A stretch of 64,000 nucleotides of DNA from Lasioglossum baleicum (Eukaryota; Arthropoda; Insecta; Hymenoptera; Halictidae), in assembly GCF_051020765.1 (NCBI RefSeq), contig NC_134939.1, positions 17,353,203-17,417,202 of the forward strand, in the 5' to 3' direction. The notes beneath the pieces were generated by a model. That model was given only the letters and a program-made list of their open reading frames with translations, made no database searches and was not told the DNA's origin. Within the stretch, counting starts at the first letter, position 1. Every line of letters starts with the position of its first letter. The position numbers were made by a program, and so were the translations under genes. Below are positions 1 to 11,859 of this stretch, piece by piece.

Positions 1-19
1 TGGGGGCCCTTTGAATTGA

Positions 20-42
20 TTGAGATCCCTCAGGGATCTCAA
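20..42. repeat. 23-bp near-perfect palindrome
   Basis: The arms TTGAGATCCCT (20-30) and AGGGATCTCAA (32-42) are exact reverse complements around one central C. It could form a short cruciform or be a dimeric binding site. No transposon ends or gene are seen around it. Confidence 0.85.
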
Positions 43-1622
43 CTTGAACTCAGAAATCAAAGTCTGAACCAATCCCCAAGAATTGAAACTTACCCCAGCT
101 TTGAAAATGCGAACAATGGCTAAAGTTTTGAATTAGTGGAAAAAATCCGAGCGTTGAAATGGAAAGGAAAGGGTCCAAGGAGAAATAATCGTGGTTCGCC
201 TAAGCGTTTGGCATCGAACGAGCCAACAGTATACCGTAGCCCGGCGTTTACGATCGATCTGCGAGTGGTGCAGTCACGATATAGACTCTCACGCTGAACA
301 ATCTGCACGAGTGCATGCTTTACAAGCTAATGCGACGGAAAAAGCTTTGCAATGTAATAACACCGTACGGCATCCTAGCATGAGACGTGGCTTGAGAAAT
401 TACGAGCGTCCGAAGTGCGAGAACGCCGGATTCTGATAAGCGGCAGAAAATTATGGCCGCGAGCCTATCGATAACGCCGCGAACCGTCGAAGATATTCAA
501 ATACTCACGGAAATCTTAAAAAGCCGAATGAGAACCATTAGATTATTCCTCGCCGCCGTTTCTTGAAACTCGGAAACATTTCTTTCGACCAACAGTCGCT
601 TTACTTGACCGATTATGGATATATGAAATAAAATGAACATTTGGAAACCTTTCATTGCTTTTTAATTTATTTGTTTTTGTACGATCTAAGAAAAACGAAT
701 ATCCCTGCCTCGATCGCCGAGCACTGTATCGATTCCGAGCCCGACTATTCAAAGGAGAGGACGTTTCCAGAAGATGCAGGTTGAAGAAGACGAGTGACAT
801 GTCGCGATCATGATTAAAAATCTTGGGAAAGTCGTTAGACGCTGATCTTGCGCACGAACGCTAGTCCAAATACGAGATCGATTCGGGTCATTGGCTCGGG
901 TCTATCCCGGTAGGAATTAATTGAATCGATCAAAAATGCAGAGCATGCCTGGGAACCCCGTAGACGTCTAGACTAGGTGCGTTGGGAAGCCTGCCAAAAA
1001 ACACTAGCGCCGCAGAGCATCGTCAGGGACAGGGCTTTGAAAAGATCTTTATCCATCGACGGTGGCGGAGGCGACTACGGGGTTGGGGGGTGGCCACGGC
1101 TGCTGTATCCGTCGTCTCTATGGTATCGGTCGCGTATACACGTTATCAGCCGGGAAAGAGGATTGCCAAGCTCTTTTCTGCTACGGACAATTCGGCCCTG
1201 GGTGCATAATGCACGTTAATGGCGGCGTATGGTCATCGACTGTGTTGTCCGCCGCGCCGGACGCAAACGAACCGTGGAAAATGGAAAAGTGACGGGCCAG
1301 CAACCCTCTCGGAAGAAATCGTTGCCCCGGCTAGTCGGAATCCTATCGGCTTATCTACCGACGGCTTTGTTCGAGAACCACGGAAATTGCCGGCACGGAA
1401 CGCTAATAAAATGTCGAGCGCATTTTATTACTTAATGCTCTTCGTGGGAGAAGGAAAACGCTTGTTCACCGCAATCTGATTTCTTCGCTCGAGTACTTTG
1501 TTTTAACCCTGGATAACCAGCCCTTCTGAAATGCCGATAGGAACGTTTCAATCTTGCGGTATCACGTGGTCAGCTCATGTTTTCATCAAGTATTTTCATT
1601 AGCATATTCAGTATTAAATACA
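43..1622. other. non-coding stretch, no gene supported
   Basis: No repeat, RNA gene or convincing exon is seen. A GC-rich patch at about 1050-1300 keeps three overlapping short + strand frames open, which is the usual effect of GC-rich composition. None of them shows splice signals or a recognisable motif. Confidence 0.6.
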
Positions 1623-1660
1623 TAGCGGGTGTACAAAGTATTCTTACACCTTTTAAGAAT
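1623..1660 (+). mobile_element. half copy of a mariner-type MITE end
   Basis: The run GGGTGTACAAAGTATTC followed by TTACACCTTTTAA matches, with few changes, the reverse complement of the right terminus of the complete MITE at 16784-16866. No opposite end is visible nearby, so this is one surviving terminus. The following 1685-1755 has only weak self-complementarity. Confidence 0.5.
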
Positions 1661-3879
1661 GAGACGTTAGAAGGATTCAATCTGTATTAAAATGAGTGAA
1701 AAGAGCATGCACTGCTAAGAATTATCAGCTGTGCAGTACTTTGCCAGATGCAGTTTTCACTTTTCCATTGAGATAAGAAAATCCTGCCCAAAATGGGCAG
1801 ATTTCGGAGCACTCCTCGCCGCGAACGCAAAGAGGAGAAAAAGGTTCGAAAGTTTCACGGAACTTTTAATATTGTAGAAATTCCGCGGGGCGCGGAAAAG
1901 TGTTTATTTTATGTATGCCCCCCAGTTTTGTATCACGGTTGTTTGTAACAATTCGAAAACACGCGCCGTGGAACAGTTGTTTGGTTCGTTAGGAACGGGG
2001 CACGGTGCAGGTTTTTGTATAGCCCGGGTATTTTTGTTATGGCAGTGTTGCAGGCCAACGGAAAGCTGAGTTAAAGCAAGCGTCGTTCATCACGATATAC
2101 AGCGCGCCATTGAGCCGAATAACTTTTCACCGTGACACAGTTTTTTGTGGTGCCCCGACGAATAACGAGTATGCGAACGCGGCGAAAATGAACGTCACTG
2201 CGCGCATTACTTCGTAAACGCGATTTTTCAATGTGAAAGTTTTAATTGCTGCTTCGAAGACGCGTTTTCGCCAGTTTATTGACACTCGACCCGCATCGGA
2301 CTCGAGGCACGGAAAGTACGAGAATAATGCATGCGCGCACCGCTATTGATCGGGTCTAATTGTAGTTCTAATAATTGTAGTAATAATAATAACGATGATC
2401 GTGGTAATAATATTACCGATGTAGTTTGATAACGATTACTGCGCTATGAATAATGTCCACGGTATTATAACGTTGTCATGAATTATTACAGTACGATCAG
2501 CAATAGATAATTGTTCGAAAGCCGACAGATTCCATGACTTCGTGATTGCAACATGTTTCGGGCTAGAAAAATTCATAAACACTGCTTTATACATGCAAAT
2601 CTGCGATTCCTTCAACTCGACGAAAATGCAAAATGAACATTTTTAATTAAACGGTGACGATTCTAATGTAAGCAGACAGAGGATCTATAAAACGAAATTA
2701 CCTGAGAATAGTTGTAAACGCTCCGAGGAGGGTTGTAAAACTACAATGACACGCGCTCGAAGAAGTTAATCGAGACGTGGAAAAGAAAATTGATATTTCT
2801 TCTTCGAATCTTGAAGTCACGGCGAAATAATAAAAAGAATATGGAAAGAATTAGTGTCACGATAAAAGAGTAAGGAGTATCATTCTCGGAAGGGTATATA
2901 ATAGTTTGACCAAGTCTTCGTTGAATAACCCTTTAAGAAAAGTTTATGAAGTCTCCGTAGTCGAGCAAAAACGTTACTCCGATGTTCGCCAACGATATCT
3001 TACCGAAGAGAGCGAGAGGGGATGGCGAGGGGGTTGAAGGGGAGGAGGGGATCTTTACAGAGAAGTTTATCCGGCCATTTCGTCTTTAATGGCAACGCTT
3101 ATAATAGTTATAAGGTCGGCGACTTGGCTCTACTGCCGCGGGATAACCGAACCCTTCTCCACTACAGCAATAATTCTGTCCCTAGAAAACTGTGTACACC
3201 TAACCAAACCACCCCTCGTCCGAGAACGATCGCGTACGACCGCAGCGCGTGTAATTCCGTTTCAAAATTTCATCGATGTCGATTAACCTGCACACGCCTC
3301 TGGGCAGCGCTGGGAACCGCAACCGGAGTTTAAACTTCAGCAATTTATTTAGCAGTTAGGCGCATCCCTGACGTTCGAAACTGTACATCGGCCCCTAGCC
3401 TCGTTTCCTAGCACTCTGCACCGAGCTCCGACAAACTTCCGTGCGTCCTAACTGCGTTTACGATAATTTATCAAACTGTTCTTTCCCGTGTCGCGATCCC
3501 GTCGATGTCCACCTGTTATTCGCCCTGGCTGCCAATCCTCGATGCGTACAGCTATTAAATCACAAGCCGTGAACATTCATTGGTGCATCCTTTTCGGTGA
3601 CGTCCTCCCTTCCCCCCTGGGTTGATTCCATTTCCAACAGATTTCTGAAAACGCTTTCCTGCATGAAGAAAAAAAAATGTCAAGTGTATGAAGTGTAAAC
3701 ACGCCGCGTAATCCGATACGGATTGATTCAATTACAAAAATCTTTTGTTTTTCGTTAATTTTTTCTAGGACCTTCACTGACTTATTTATGGCATTTTTCA
3801 GAGGTTTAATTGACGTGTAAAAATAAACATTCCTGTGAATGCTATGAACCGATGCTAATGTGCATGAAAATACAATTTA
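1661..3879. other. non-coding stretch
   Basis: Unique-looking DNA with a small TAA-rich microsatellite region at about 2370-2420. No exon, RNA gene or transposon end is supported. Confidence 0.6.
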
Positions 3880-4079
3880 ATTTATGATTTGCTAATACAA
3901 ATAATAATTGCAAATTCTATTTGTAAATAACAATTAACTTTATTATATTAAATAAACTCATTTAGACTTGCTCAAATAATAGATAATTATTTTGCGTTTA
4001 ATTTAAATATCCAAATAACAAATAACTTGTTATTTAAATAATTATTTGTTTAAATAAATTTATTTATTGCCCAACACTG
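3880..4079. mobile_element. AT-rich hAT-type fragment (right end only)
   Basis: An almost GC-free tract rich in AATAATTATTTAAATAA palindromes ends abruptly in TGCCCAACACTG at 4068-4079. Its reverse complement, CAGTGTTGGGCA, resembles hAT termini and the ends of the intact element at 11701-11851 (CATAGTTGGGCA and CACAATTGGGCA). No matching left terminus is visible, so the left boundary is only where the AT-rich composition starts. Confidence 0.45.
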
Positions 4080-4087
4080 TGCATACA

Positions 4088-5454
4088 ATAATATGCGAAA
4101 TTGTTTAACGAGCGCAAACAATTATGCCGAGCGAGAGCGTAAAAAGGATCGTACGTGGAACTAATGCGAAAGGTGTTTGATTGAATTTGCGGAGGGGTCT
4201 CGTCGCGAGGACAGGTGGCAGGAGGTCTACTTCAGGAAGACCGTCGATTTCCCTCGAATAACGCGTCCGGAAACGTAATAAAGCGAAATTATGATCATTG
4301 CGACGTTCGTGTCAGGCGCGCACGCGAACTCATTAGTTTTCGATTTATTTCGAAATATTTCGCCGAGCGTTTCCCGTTCGTAGTCGATCAATGGCCGTCC
4401 TGACGACTCGGGGCCCCGTTCCATCGACGCGTCGCGACAGTCGATCGTAGCTACAAATGAGAAACGAGCGATTTATCAATTTTCAGAGCGATTGTTCCAC
4501 TGCATAAAATATCATGCAGCCCGGCGCGGCGTGTCTACCCCGGCGCGGCGCGCGGTGCGTTGAATAGCCCGGGCGGATCGTACCAGGGCAGGGGCCAGCG
4601 CCGCGCGCCGGGGATAATAATTATTATTTCACGCGGTTAACGAACGAATTGTGTCACGAGCAACGCGACAGGCTCGCGTCCACAGAATCGGACGAGGGTG
4701 GCCAAACACGCGCCCCCTTTCAATGGCCAAGAAAAACAGGGGACATCTCGTAATTACCGTCCAACTTCGTCATCCTGATTGCTGAACGTCGCTCCGCAAG
4801 ATGCTCTGCTTCCGACGTTCGTAACAAATACGTCCCTTGTCCTCGATTTCAACAGAGTTGCTCGCAAACCGACTATTGCGACGGCAAATTATTTCCACCG
4901 ATCTAAAGACCAGTTCGTTTTAGTATGAATAGACATTGAATATGTTTGGTTGATCCGAAGTTCGTTCTGTTTTTCCTACTTTTCGTCGCAAGATGATCTT
5001 GCTAATTCATTCTGTAGCGAAAAGACAGGTACAGATTTCTCAATAAAAAAATTCAGAGTAAATCTATGAGCTACACTCTTTCGAACCAAAGCGGTGTCGT
5101 TCCAAAAGATTAGCAGGTCTCGGAGAAAAAAATTCACAAAATCCGCCCTCCCCGTGCTCCGTTAATCCGATCTAACAGAAGATCTTGACGGAGCGTCACT
5201 CACCCGCCGGATTCGAAAATTCGAAATCTAGCGTGTCCAAATCGAGACGTTTCGAATGTTCGTTGTGGTCCGGGTGCTGGTGCATCGATGCCAGATAAAA
5301 CTGGGCGTTTAACGATCGCCGGCTGTCGGACCATCTACGATTCCACTCGCTGATCAATCAAGATTAAACCGCTAATGAAAAAGGTCTCTGGAAGTCGAGA
5401 GCCCACTCGAAGCAGCGGTACATCCGTGCTTAGGCGAGAGAGGGACGAGGCTCC

Positions 5455-5457
<3 letters not shown>
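4088..5457. other. non-coding stretch with two CG-rich islets
   Basis: Two islets (4521-4555 and 4597-4611) made of CGGCGCGGCG and its complement sit inside ordinary sequence and are followed by an ATAATAATTATTATT tract. Similar islets recur through the window. No exon is supported. Confidence 0.55.

Positions 5458-5503
<46 letters not shown>
5458..5503. repeat. (GA)n microsatellite, 46 bp
   Basis: Pure GA dinucleotide run, continuing as an imperfect purine tract to about 5540. It generates spurious SLSLSL frames on the minus strand. Confidence 0.95.
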
Positions 5504-5510
<7 letters not shown>

Positions 5511-5540
5511 GAGGAAAACAGAAGAGAGAAGGAGAGAGGA

Positions 5541-6059
5541 ACGGTTAGGTGTTCCATGGTGCGATGCCAGGGGGCCCCGTGGTTCGGAGCCTTTGAACAT
5601 GCGTGGGGTCCGGACGCCCCGCCGGGCACCCCGTGGCTCCACGTGGAACAAGAATGACAACAAACCTAGAAACAAGCCCACCCGTCATCCCTCGGGAACT
5701 GTTACGAAACCTGAAAATATGTGTTTCGGATTTAATGGCCGAAGGCCGCGACCCTGCCTCCTCTCTCGGCTCGGTTTCTTGTAACGAGCGTTAATACAAG
5801 CGATAACTTCGACGACCGGGCGGACGGGGGGCACCGACACGTGCCTCGGGCGAACATGATTTACATACTCGTATGGGAAATGCACCTGGCCGGCCACGGT
5901 TTTATACGCCGGGTCAGGAACGAACGCCCCTCTCACAAAGGTGCGAAGAAGAACCGGAATTTTCTGATTATATTCTTATACTTTCTGACGTTCAACGAAC
6001 GCTCAATCAAAACTGCTATACAAATTTCTGGCCGGCCAAGCTGGAATTTACAGCACAAG
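5541..6059. other. GC-rich then ordinary non-coding DNA
   Basis: 5570-5650 is GC-rich with partly self-complementary segments (GTTCCATGG near 5551 and CCACGTGGAAC near 5640). Short frames overlap here but none has a plausible splice structure. Confidence 0.5.
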
Positions 6060-6205
6060 AATTCTGGGGTTGCAAGGAAAACCGCCACATATCACAATTT
6101 CAAAGAATAAAAGTATAGTACAGGATTTATATTTACATTATTTAAAATAATAATGCAATTTAACCGGTAGTGATGCTTTTTGTTCTTTCTGACAACCACA
6201 GAATT
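6060..6205. mobile_element. MITE family A, copy 1 (about 146 bp)
   Basis: Inverted termini AATTCTGGGGTTG (6060) and CAACCACAGAATT (ending 6205) frame an AT-rich core. The left arm continues as CAAGGAAAACCGCCACAT then CACAATTTCAAA, closely matching both arms of the second copy at 38521-38721. Two independent copies with matching ends and different flanks show a dispersed transposable repeat. It is non-autonomous, with no open frame. The superfamily is uncertain; a TA or AT flank fits a mariner-like element. Confidence 0.75.
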
Positions 6206-9200
6206 ACTCTCCCAACTCTGTTGCATTCTGGTAAATATCTGAACACTTCGTACATTATTTTCCATGATTGTGCAGTACCAGATAATTTCATACGAAAGAC
6301 GGGTTAATAATTTTTCATAAATTCCGGTTTGGCAAATAGCTAATGCTCCATCACCTGGGCTACCTTGACGGTTTTTTTTCGCGCGGATAAAGCTCCTTTT
6401 TGTCTAAGCAGCTAATGGATTTCCTTCCCGCGATCCTCTTTTTGCCGCGCCCCGGCTCGTCAGCTCGAACACAGAAAAATAGGAAGCAAAAGCGTCGATT
6501 AATGAAAATGTCGATTACCCACCCGAAGACGAGTTATCCGAAGCAGCAATTATTGGAGGAAGGAGCGACTTAAATCTATCGCGAATGTCGCTTATTCGAG
6601 CTGTCTAAATTAAAAACTGTCTCCTGTACATCGTTCTGCTTTTATTTAGTAACGAAATCCATTGTCTCCGTCGCGCGACTTCGATCGTTTGAAAAATTGC
6701 TTTTCGTGCCATTTATTTTCAGTGAAATTGCTTCTTTGAAATGCTCTGTAGAGCTTTTTGTCGATCGACTCGCGTTAAATTATACATTTTCGAGGGAAAA
6801 TTCCAAGTCATAACTCGCAGAATTTTCGTTCTGTATTATAAAAATCGTTGGTGAATCCAGAATCGATTAATCTCGAGTTAGAAATATATTCTTCCTCGGA
6901 AAAATATGATTTCCGGAGGCTCTTTGCGTTCTAATTCTCATCGTTCTCGTTTCTTCCGAAGAAACGCTGAGGCAGAGAAGGAAGAGTCGGCCCAAAATAC
7001 CAGCAACCTAAATTGTTCCGCAGCAACTATCGTACATGGAGAAATTCGCTGTAGGATGCACTTCAACTATTCGCTCGTTAGGTCAAGTGGCTTTTCTTCC
7101 ATGTCTGATGAACACACTCGCCGAGTGACAATTGCTTTCGTCTTTCAAGAAAATTTCTGGGACACGCGCGCGCGTGGTAGTCTGCAGGAATTGAACGCCG
7201 CTGTGTTTAGCAGATGCGAAAAATAACAACAAATTAAATTATTCCCCGCACCACTAACCTCTGAAACCATCAGATAATTATCAGAAATAGTACGTTCTGG
7301 TGTTTGACGAGATTAGAAAAATGATTCCGCGATGTCTAGCAGGCCTCAAGGTAGAGTAATTGAATCCTTCATCAGAAGCGCATGTAAATGAAAGGAATCG
7401 TACCCGGACATTCCTTTGAAGCCAAGACGAACGTGTTACACCTATTCGACGCTAACGTCGTCTCAAAGAGACAAGGTGAGCAGACGATTCCCCGTAATGC
7501 TAGACGATAGTACATACTTTCATGCCGCGGACGGTAAAAAAAAAAGAACTGCCACTCTGACCCCAGCTCTTCAGCTTACACTCGTTACGCGGAACTAAAT
7601 TTTTCAGACTGGCCGCGGTGAATAGCACACCATTCCTCCCCCGTCCGCCCCCGCGCTTTTTTCATCTCCGGTCTCCGCAGGAATTGGTGGCAGGCAACCT
7701 AGGTGCACCGGATGCACCGGATGCACCGAGTTGCTCAAAGAGAAACATCTTACATGCATAGTGCATGGACGTCTACTTGGCTCTCCCGTACACCGATGGG
7801 CGAAGTTGTTGCTCCCGGTTGTGTCGCGTTAATACTGTTCCCAAGAAAGGAAATTCGAAAAATATTTTTATTTTGTTGTTGGGAATTCTTTAGTGTGCAG
7901 TTGGACGTATATAATTTTTTGAGAGGGCTTGTTTAGAGTTTAGAGTATGCCAGTGGCCGCGCTCGCGGAGTTTAAGGGTGGAAGTTAGCCCCGATGTCAA
8001 TAGACGCTGCTCGTTCTCGTATTTTTCCGCGGCGGGGACGTATTTCGGTGGGTTATTAAGGAAACGTTCAGCATAAGATGGTGCCCCGACGATAGTACAT
8101 CGTATAATAATTTCCGAGGTGGCTGCGAGGGTGGCGAAGTGCAGGCGCGCAGAAGGGGTGTGTAGTTCGCGACAGTAACCCCCGTGGAAACCCTTTTAAA
8201 AGTAACTGTCGCAACACCTGGTGCAAGCTACCCCATCAGTCGACCCTCTTTGCAATTTCTACCCTCGCGAAGGAAACATCAGGCTCGCGAGGATTTCCAC
8301 AATCACCGACTACATGCTGAATCATCTTAATCCTGTTCTCAGATCGTTGGCAACTCGAACGCGTTCATCCACGAATCAAGAAACAAAGTTCTCATTTTCA
8401 ATCCACTTTTGAAGAAACAGCCTCCCAAGTACCATTTAATCATCGCTCTCCGACGCAAGATAATATTCCCATCAGTTTTGCAACTTGGCAATTTTTCTAG
8501 CCGCGGCAAAAATGAAAGTATCGAATCGGGAGCATAAAACAAGTCCCGAGTCTTCGTGGATGTTAGCAGAAGCAATTTTTCTCCACGCAACGCGCGGCTT
8601 ACCCGTCTCTAAAACCTCGCGACCCTCCGCGAACGTATCGAAATCATTTTTTACAACGTTCGTAAAGTTACGTGAACGGATAAACAGGCAGGGCACGGCG
8701 CTACCAGAAATTTTACAAGCCCATTCGAGGACCTCCGCGCCGAGAATTGTTTAATTTATTGGCCGACACCGGTGAAGAATGGAGCCAATGTCGTCTACAG
8801 TTTCATGCTTTCTTCGGTGACGCGTTGCCATAACTCGGAAACGTTCGTATCGACTCGAACTCGATCGCTGAAGAGCTGCTTTATGGACACTTGCTGGGCG
8901 AAACGGGCTGTATACTTTTATTTGGAGATTTTTCGATTTCTATGTGGCGCTGATGCCCGACTGTAATTTTATTTCTATGCAAAACCATGATGAATTGAAC
9001 TTCCATAATTCCGGCGCCAGTTTCATTTGCAACATTTCTTCCAGTTCGTATAATCAACCTCCAAGTCAACATTATCGATGTCCGGACTTCGATTGACTTC
9101 TCCATTTTTAATGAAAGGAGAACGCTCGAGGGGCTCAAAGAATTGGCATTTCTGCTAAAAAGTGCGAACAGTTGACACGTATTTCCGAGGACATTTTCAC

Positions 9201-9351
9201 AGGAGTCCAGTCGTTCCGTTTCCCTAGACTAACTCGATCCCAGCGAAGAAACCACGGACGAAGTATAATTTTCCCCGGTGCAGCAGACCTCTTCAGCGAA
9301 ATTGACTTATGAAAAATCCGACGTAAGCAGTCTTGGCCTGGCAGTCTCTAG
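6206..9351. other. non-coding stretch
   Basis: No exon is supported. Small items: three 9-bp units GTGCACCGGAT at 7703-7728 and an isolated donor-like ACAAG|GTGAGC near 7470 without an acceptor-bounded frame. Other short frames look random. Confidence 0.55.
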
Positions 9352-9371
9352 AGAGGGAAAGAGAAAAAGAG

Positions 9372-9409
<38 letters not shown>
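9352..9409. repeat. (GA)n microsatellite
   Basis: An imperfect GA/GATA tract from 9352 becomes a pure (GA)14 at 9381-9409. Confidence 0.95.
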
Positions 9410-9410
<1 letters not shown>

Positions 9411-9625
9411 ACACTCGCGAAACATTTTTACGCTCGAGACGTATCCAGGCCTGAAGTCTTCATTACCCTGAGATATCGCGATTCATTTTCATGGTCGCTC
9501 CACTTAGGCGATCCTAAACGAGAGCGACGAGTGCGCGAAGCGGGACAAAAACAACGTTTAAAAAAGCCCCGGCTCGGTCTGAGAGAGGTGCCGGCTAGAC
9601 GTGGAAAAAAATTACGCAGAGTTTT

Positions 9626-9643
9626 TAAAAAAAAGAGGGAGGA

Positions 9644-9679
<36 letters not shown>

Positions 9680-9687
9680 AAAAAGAG
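9626..9687. repeat. purine tract with (GA)n core
   Basis: A purine-only stretch with A-rich flanks and a pure GA core at about 9649-9674. It yields spurious SLSLSL/RERERE frames on both strands. Confidence 0.9.
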
Positions 9688-10694
9688 GAAAAGACACTTT
9701 GGCGCGAGGGTGTAGCGCGCGACCGTCTCGCTGCAGCCATCTCGCGCCCGCCTCGTTTGCCGTTTAAGTTCGCCGAGCTTTTGCGAATTTTTGTGGCGTT
9801 TGAATACTCCTGCGCGAATCGCACGAGCTCCTCTCGTAACGCGAGATCACCTGGCTCCCAACATTTGTTTTTAACAAATTTCGCGAAAAGGTCTACGAAC
9901 TTTTCTACATTTCCGGTAGTATACATATGTATAAGTGGACTGCGATTTTTATGGATTTCTGCAAAAGCTGGCTGGGTGAAATATAAAACGGTAAGGAAAC
10001 TTCGATTAGAAAAATTGAAGAATATTGTAATAATGTCTTTAATGCAGTGAGATCATTAAGGGATGAAATGAAATTTTTTTTACTCCTGCTTCCCAGGATC
10101 AATGCGGAACATTTTTATTTGGCGTGAAGATACGCAGTCGAATAACAAGTGATTGGAACGTCTACACGTATTTGTATATTCTTATTTCGTAAATATCTCT
10201 CTTGGTTGTCATTCTTCTATTGAAAAAGAAGAAAACGATGTCGCAGCTGAAAAATGTCGGATCATGTTGGCGAAGGTATGTAGGTCTGTGTTCGCAGCGT
10301 TCCCACGGGAACACGCGACGATAAATGGTGTTTTCGCGGACACGTTAAATACCCTACATGCCAACTTGTCTCGCGCGTACACGTACCGGACGGTGATTCA
10401 AGAGAGTCATTTGATAATCCGGTCTTGTACGAGCGGCGGGATTCGTAAAACCGGTAGCGCAGCGAGCACCATCGGATTACGTGACATCTTGCGAAGCGGA
10501 GAGTCGATTCGCGGACGCTGCATTATTGAGCGCCTTCTAAAAGCAGCCGGCACCGTCTGATATCAGTCACCAGTCATTCTACTTTCCTTTCTTACGGCAT
10601 TCTGGCCTAGGTCGAGCCTGCGGCAATCCCTACCCTGCCCTTGGAATCGAATCAATCGTTTGATCGCTCCGCGGTAGCATAATCCTGTTATTCT
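9688..10694. other. non-coding stretch
   Basis: CG-rich to about 9760, then ordinary. A 135-codon open frame at 10153-10560 (+) lacks any recognisable motif and is within chance expectation. Confidence 0.5.
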
Positions 10695-10989
10695 GGGTCC
10701 TACGATTTTTACATACGTTGCAAAATTTGTTCCTGCATCTCGCAATTCTCTCATACAGGTCTTACAATTTTTTCACAGGTGCCACAAGTTTGTCTTGGAT
10801 TCCAGAACTGTTCAGCTAGCCGTACAATTCTTTACACAGGTCTCAGAATTGTTCTGTAGGGCCTACAATTTTTTCTTTCCTACCCTACAACATCGGGAGC
10901 CTTGCAAGTTATCGTAAACCTTTGTTACGCTCTCCACAATTTTGCCAGGGTTTCCAAAATTTGGTTTATGGACCCCACGATGTTTCCCC
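10695..10989. repeat. diverged minisatellite, about 15 units of 17-22 bp
   Basis: The sequence can be cut into units that each carry a core close to YACAATTTT and often end CACAGG, for example TCTTACAATTTTTTCACAGG (10760-10779) and CCGTACAATTC (10820). The core C falls at 10703, 10721, 10743, 10765, 10785, 10805, 10825, 10846, 10866, 10888, 10905, 10937, 10956 and 10978, so spacing is 17-22 bp with one 32-bp gap. Units outside the core are heavily diverged, so the array is old or the core has been preserved. Whether it is a decayed satellite or a cluster of ACAAT-type binding sites is open. Confidence 0.75.
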
Positions 10990-11692
10990 GAGCCATTCGT
11001 ACCGCGTCCGTTCTGCTCGATGAGTGAGAGAGCCCTCGAACATAAGTTTGAATCGTTCCGATGATCCGGTTAATGATTAATCCTGTTTACGGTGTAATAA
11101 AAAGACATTTCACGTTTCAGGTGGGATCCGGCAGGATAGCCACTATCGCGAACCGAATAAATCATGTAATAAGCAACAGATCGAGATGAACGAGGCCGTA
11201 AAAGGCGAGAGGAGTCGCGGCGTTTCGGTGACATTTATCGTTATCCCTTTACGAGGAGTTATCACTGGGAGCCGTAACGAAATATTGACTTTTAATACTA
11301 CACTGTGGAAAATTTACTACCAACATTCGTCAAACGAAATACGACGCCCGGTTGCCGGAGATTAGATGGCATCCGCGCTACGAATAATCGGATTACGAGT
11401 CAAAAGTTTCGAGTTTCGTTGGAGCAAGGTGGTCCTCTCATTAGCCCGGAACGACACCGAATTCTCGGTTCCGTTCGCTCGATAGTGTTCCCAACGATAT
11501 CCAAAACGACTCGTTAGCACCCGCCATCTTTTTTACACGTGTAAAGTTCGAGCCGGTCGCAAAGGGACCGCTGATTATGATTTACTGTCCCTCTACAATT
11601 TTCTACTCGCTCGCAGGAGCGTTCTTCTCACACCGCGATCGTTCCTCCGTCCACATTTTTCTATTCCGCAATTAATTCCACAATAATCGCAG
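10990..11692. other. non-coding stretch
   Basis: Nothing supported. TTTCAG|GTGGGA near 11116 resembles an acceptor joined to a weak donor but lacks a consensus donor. Confidence 0.55.
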
Positions 11693-11700
11693 GTAATCGG

Positions 11701-11851
11701 CATAGTTGGGCAAAAATTTAATAAACGATTGACGATTAACTTCATCAATCGATTGAATCAATCGCCGATTTTTCGATGATTTATTTATTTAATCGTACAC
11801 ATTAATCAATCAATCATGATTAAAATTTTAATCGATTAATGCCCAATTGTG
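11701..11851. mobile_element. hAT-type MITE, 151 bp, with 8-bp target duplication
   Basis: The element starts CATAGTTGGGCA and ends TGCCCAATTGTG, which are imperfect terminal inverted repeats. It is flanked on both sides by exactly GTAATCGG (11693-11700 and 11852-11859). An 8-bp target site duplication is diagnostic of the hAT superfamily (family knowledge). The interior is AT-rich with many ATCGATT and AATCAATC palindromic words and no coding capacity. Intact duplications suggest a relatively recent insertion. A related terminus is at 4068-4079. Confidence 0.85.
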
Positions 11852-11859
11852 GTAATCGG

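Noticed and set aside
1685..1755. Hairpin-like GTGAAAA...TTTTCAC segment
   Set aside because: Only short outer and inner pairings with a large mismatched middle, too weak for a pre-miRNA or MITE call.
3861..4087. TGCATGAA / TGCATACA as an 8-bp target duplication of the AT-rich element
   Set aside because: Only six of eight positions agree and the left end shows no hAT terminus.
7703..7728. 9-bp GTGCACCGGAT triple repeat
   Set aside because: Three short units are common by slippage. Recorded only within the region description.
10153..10560. 135-codon + frame
   Set aside because: Random length, no motif and mixed codon use.
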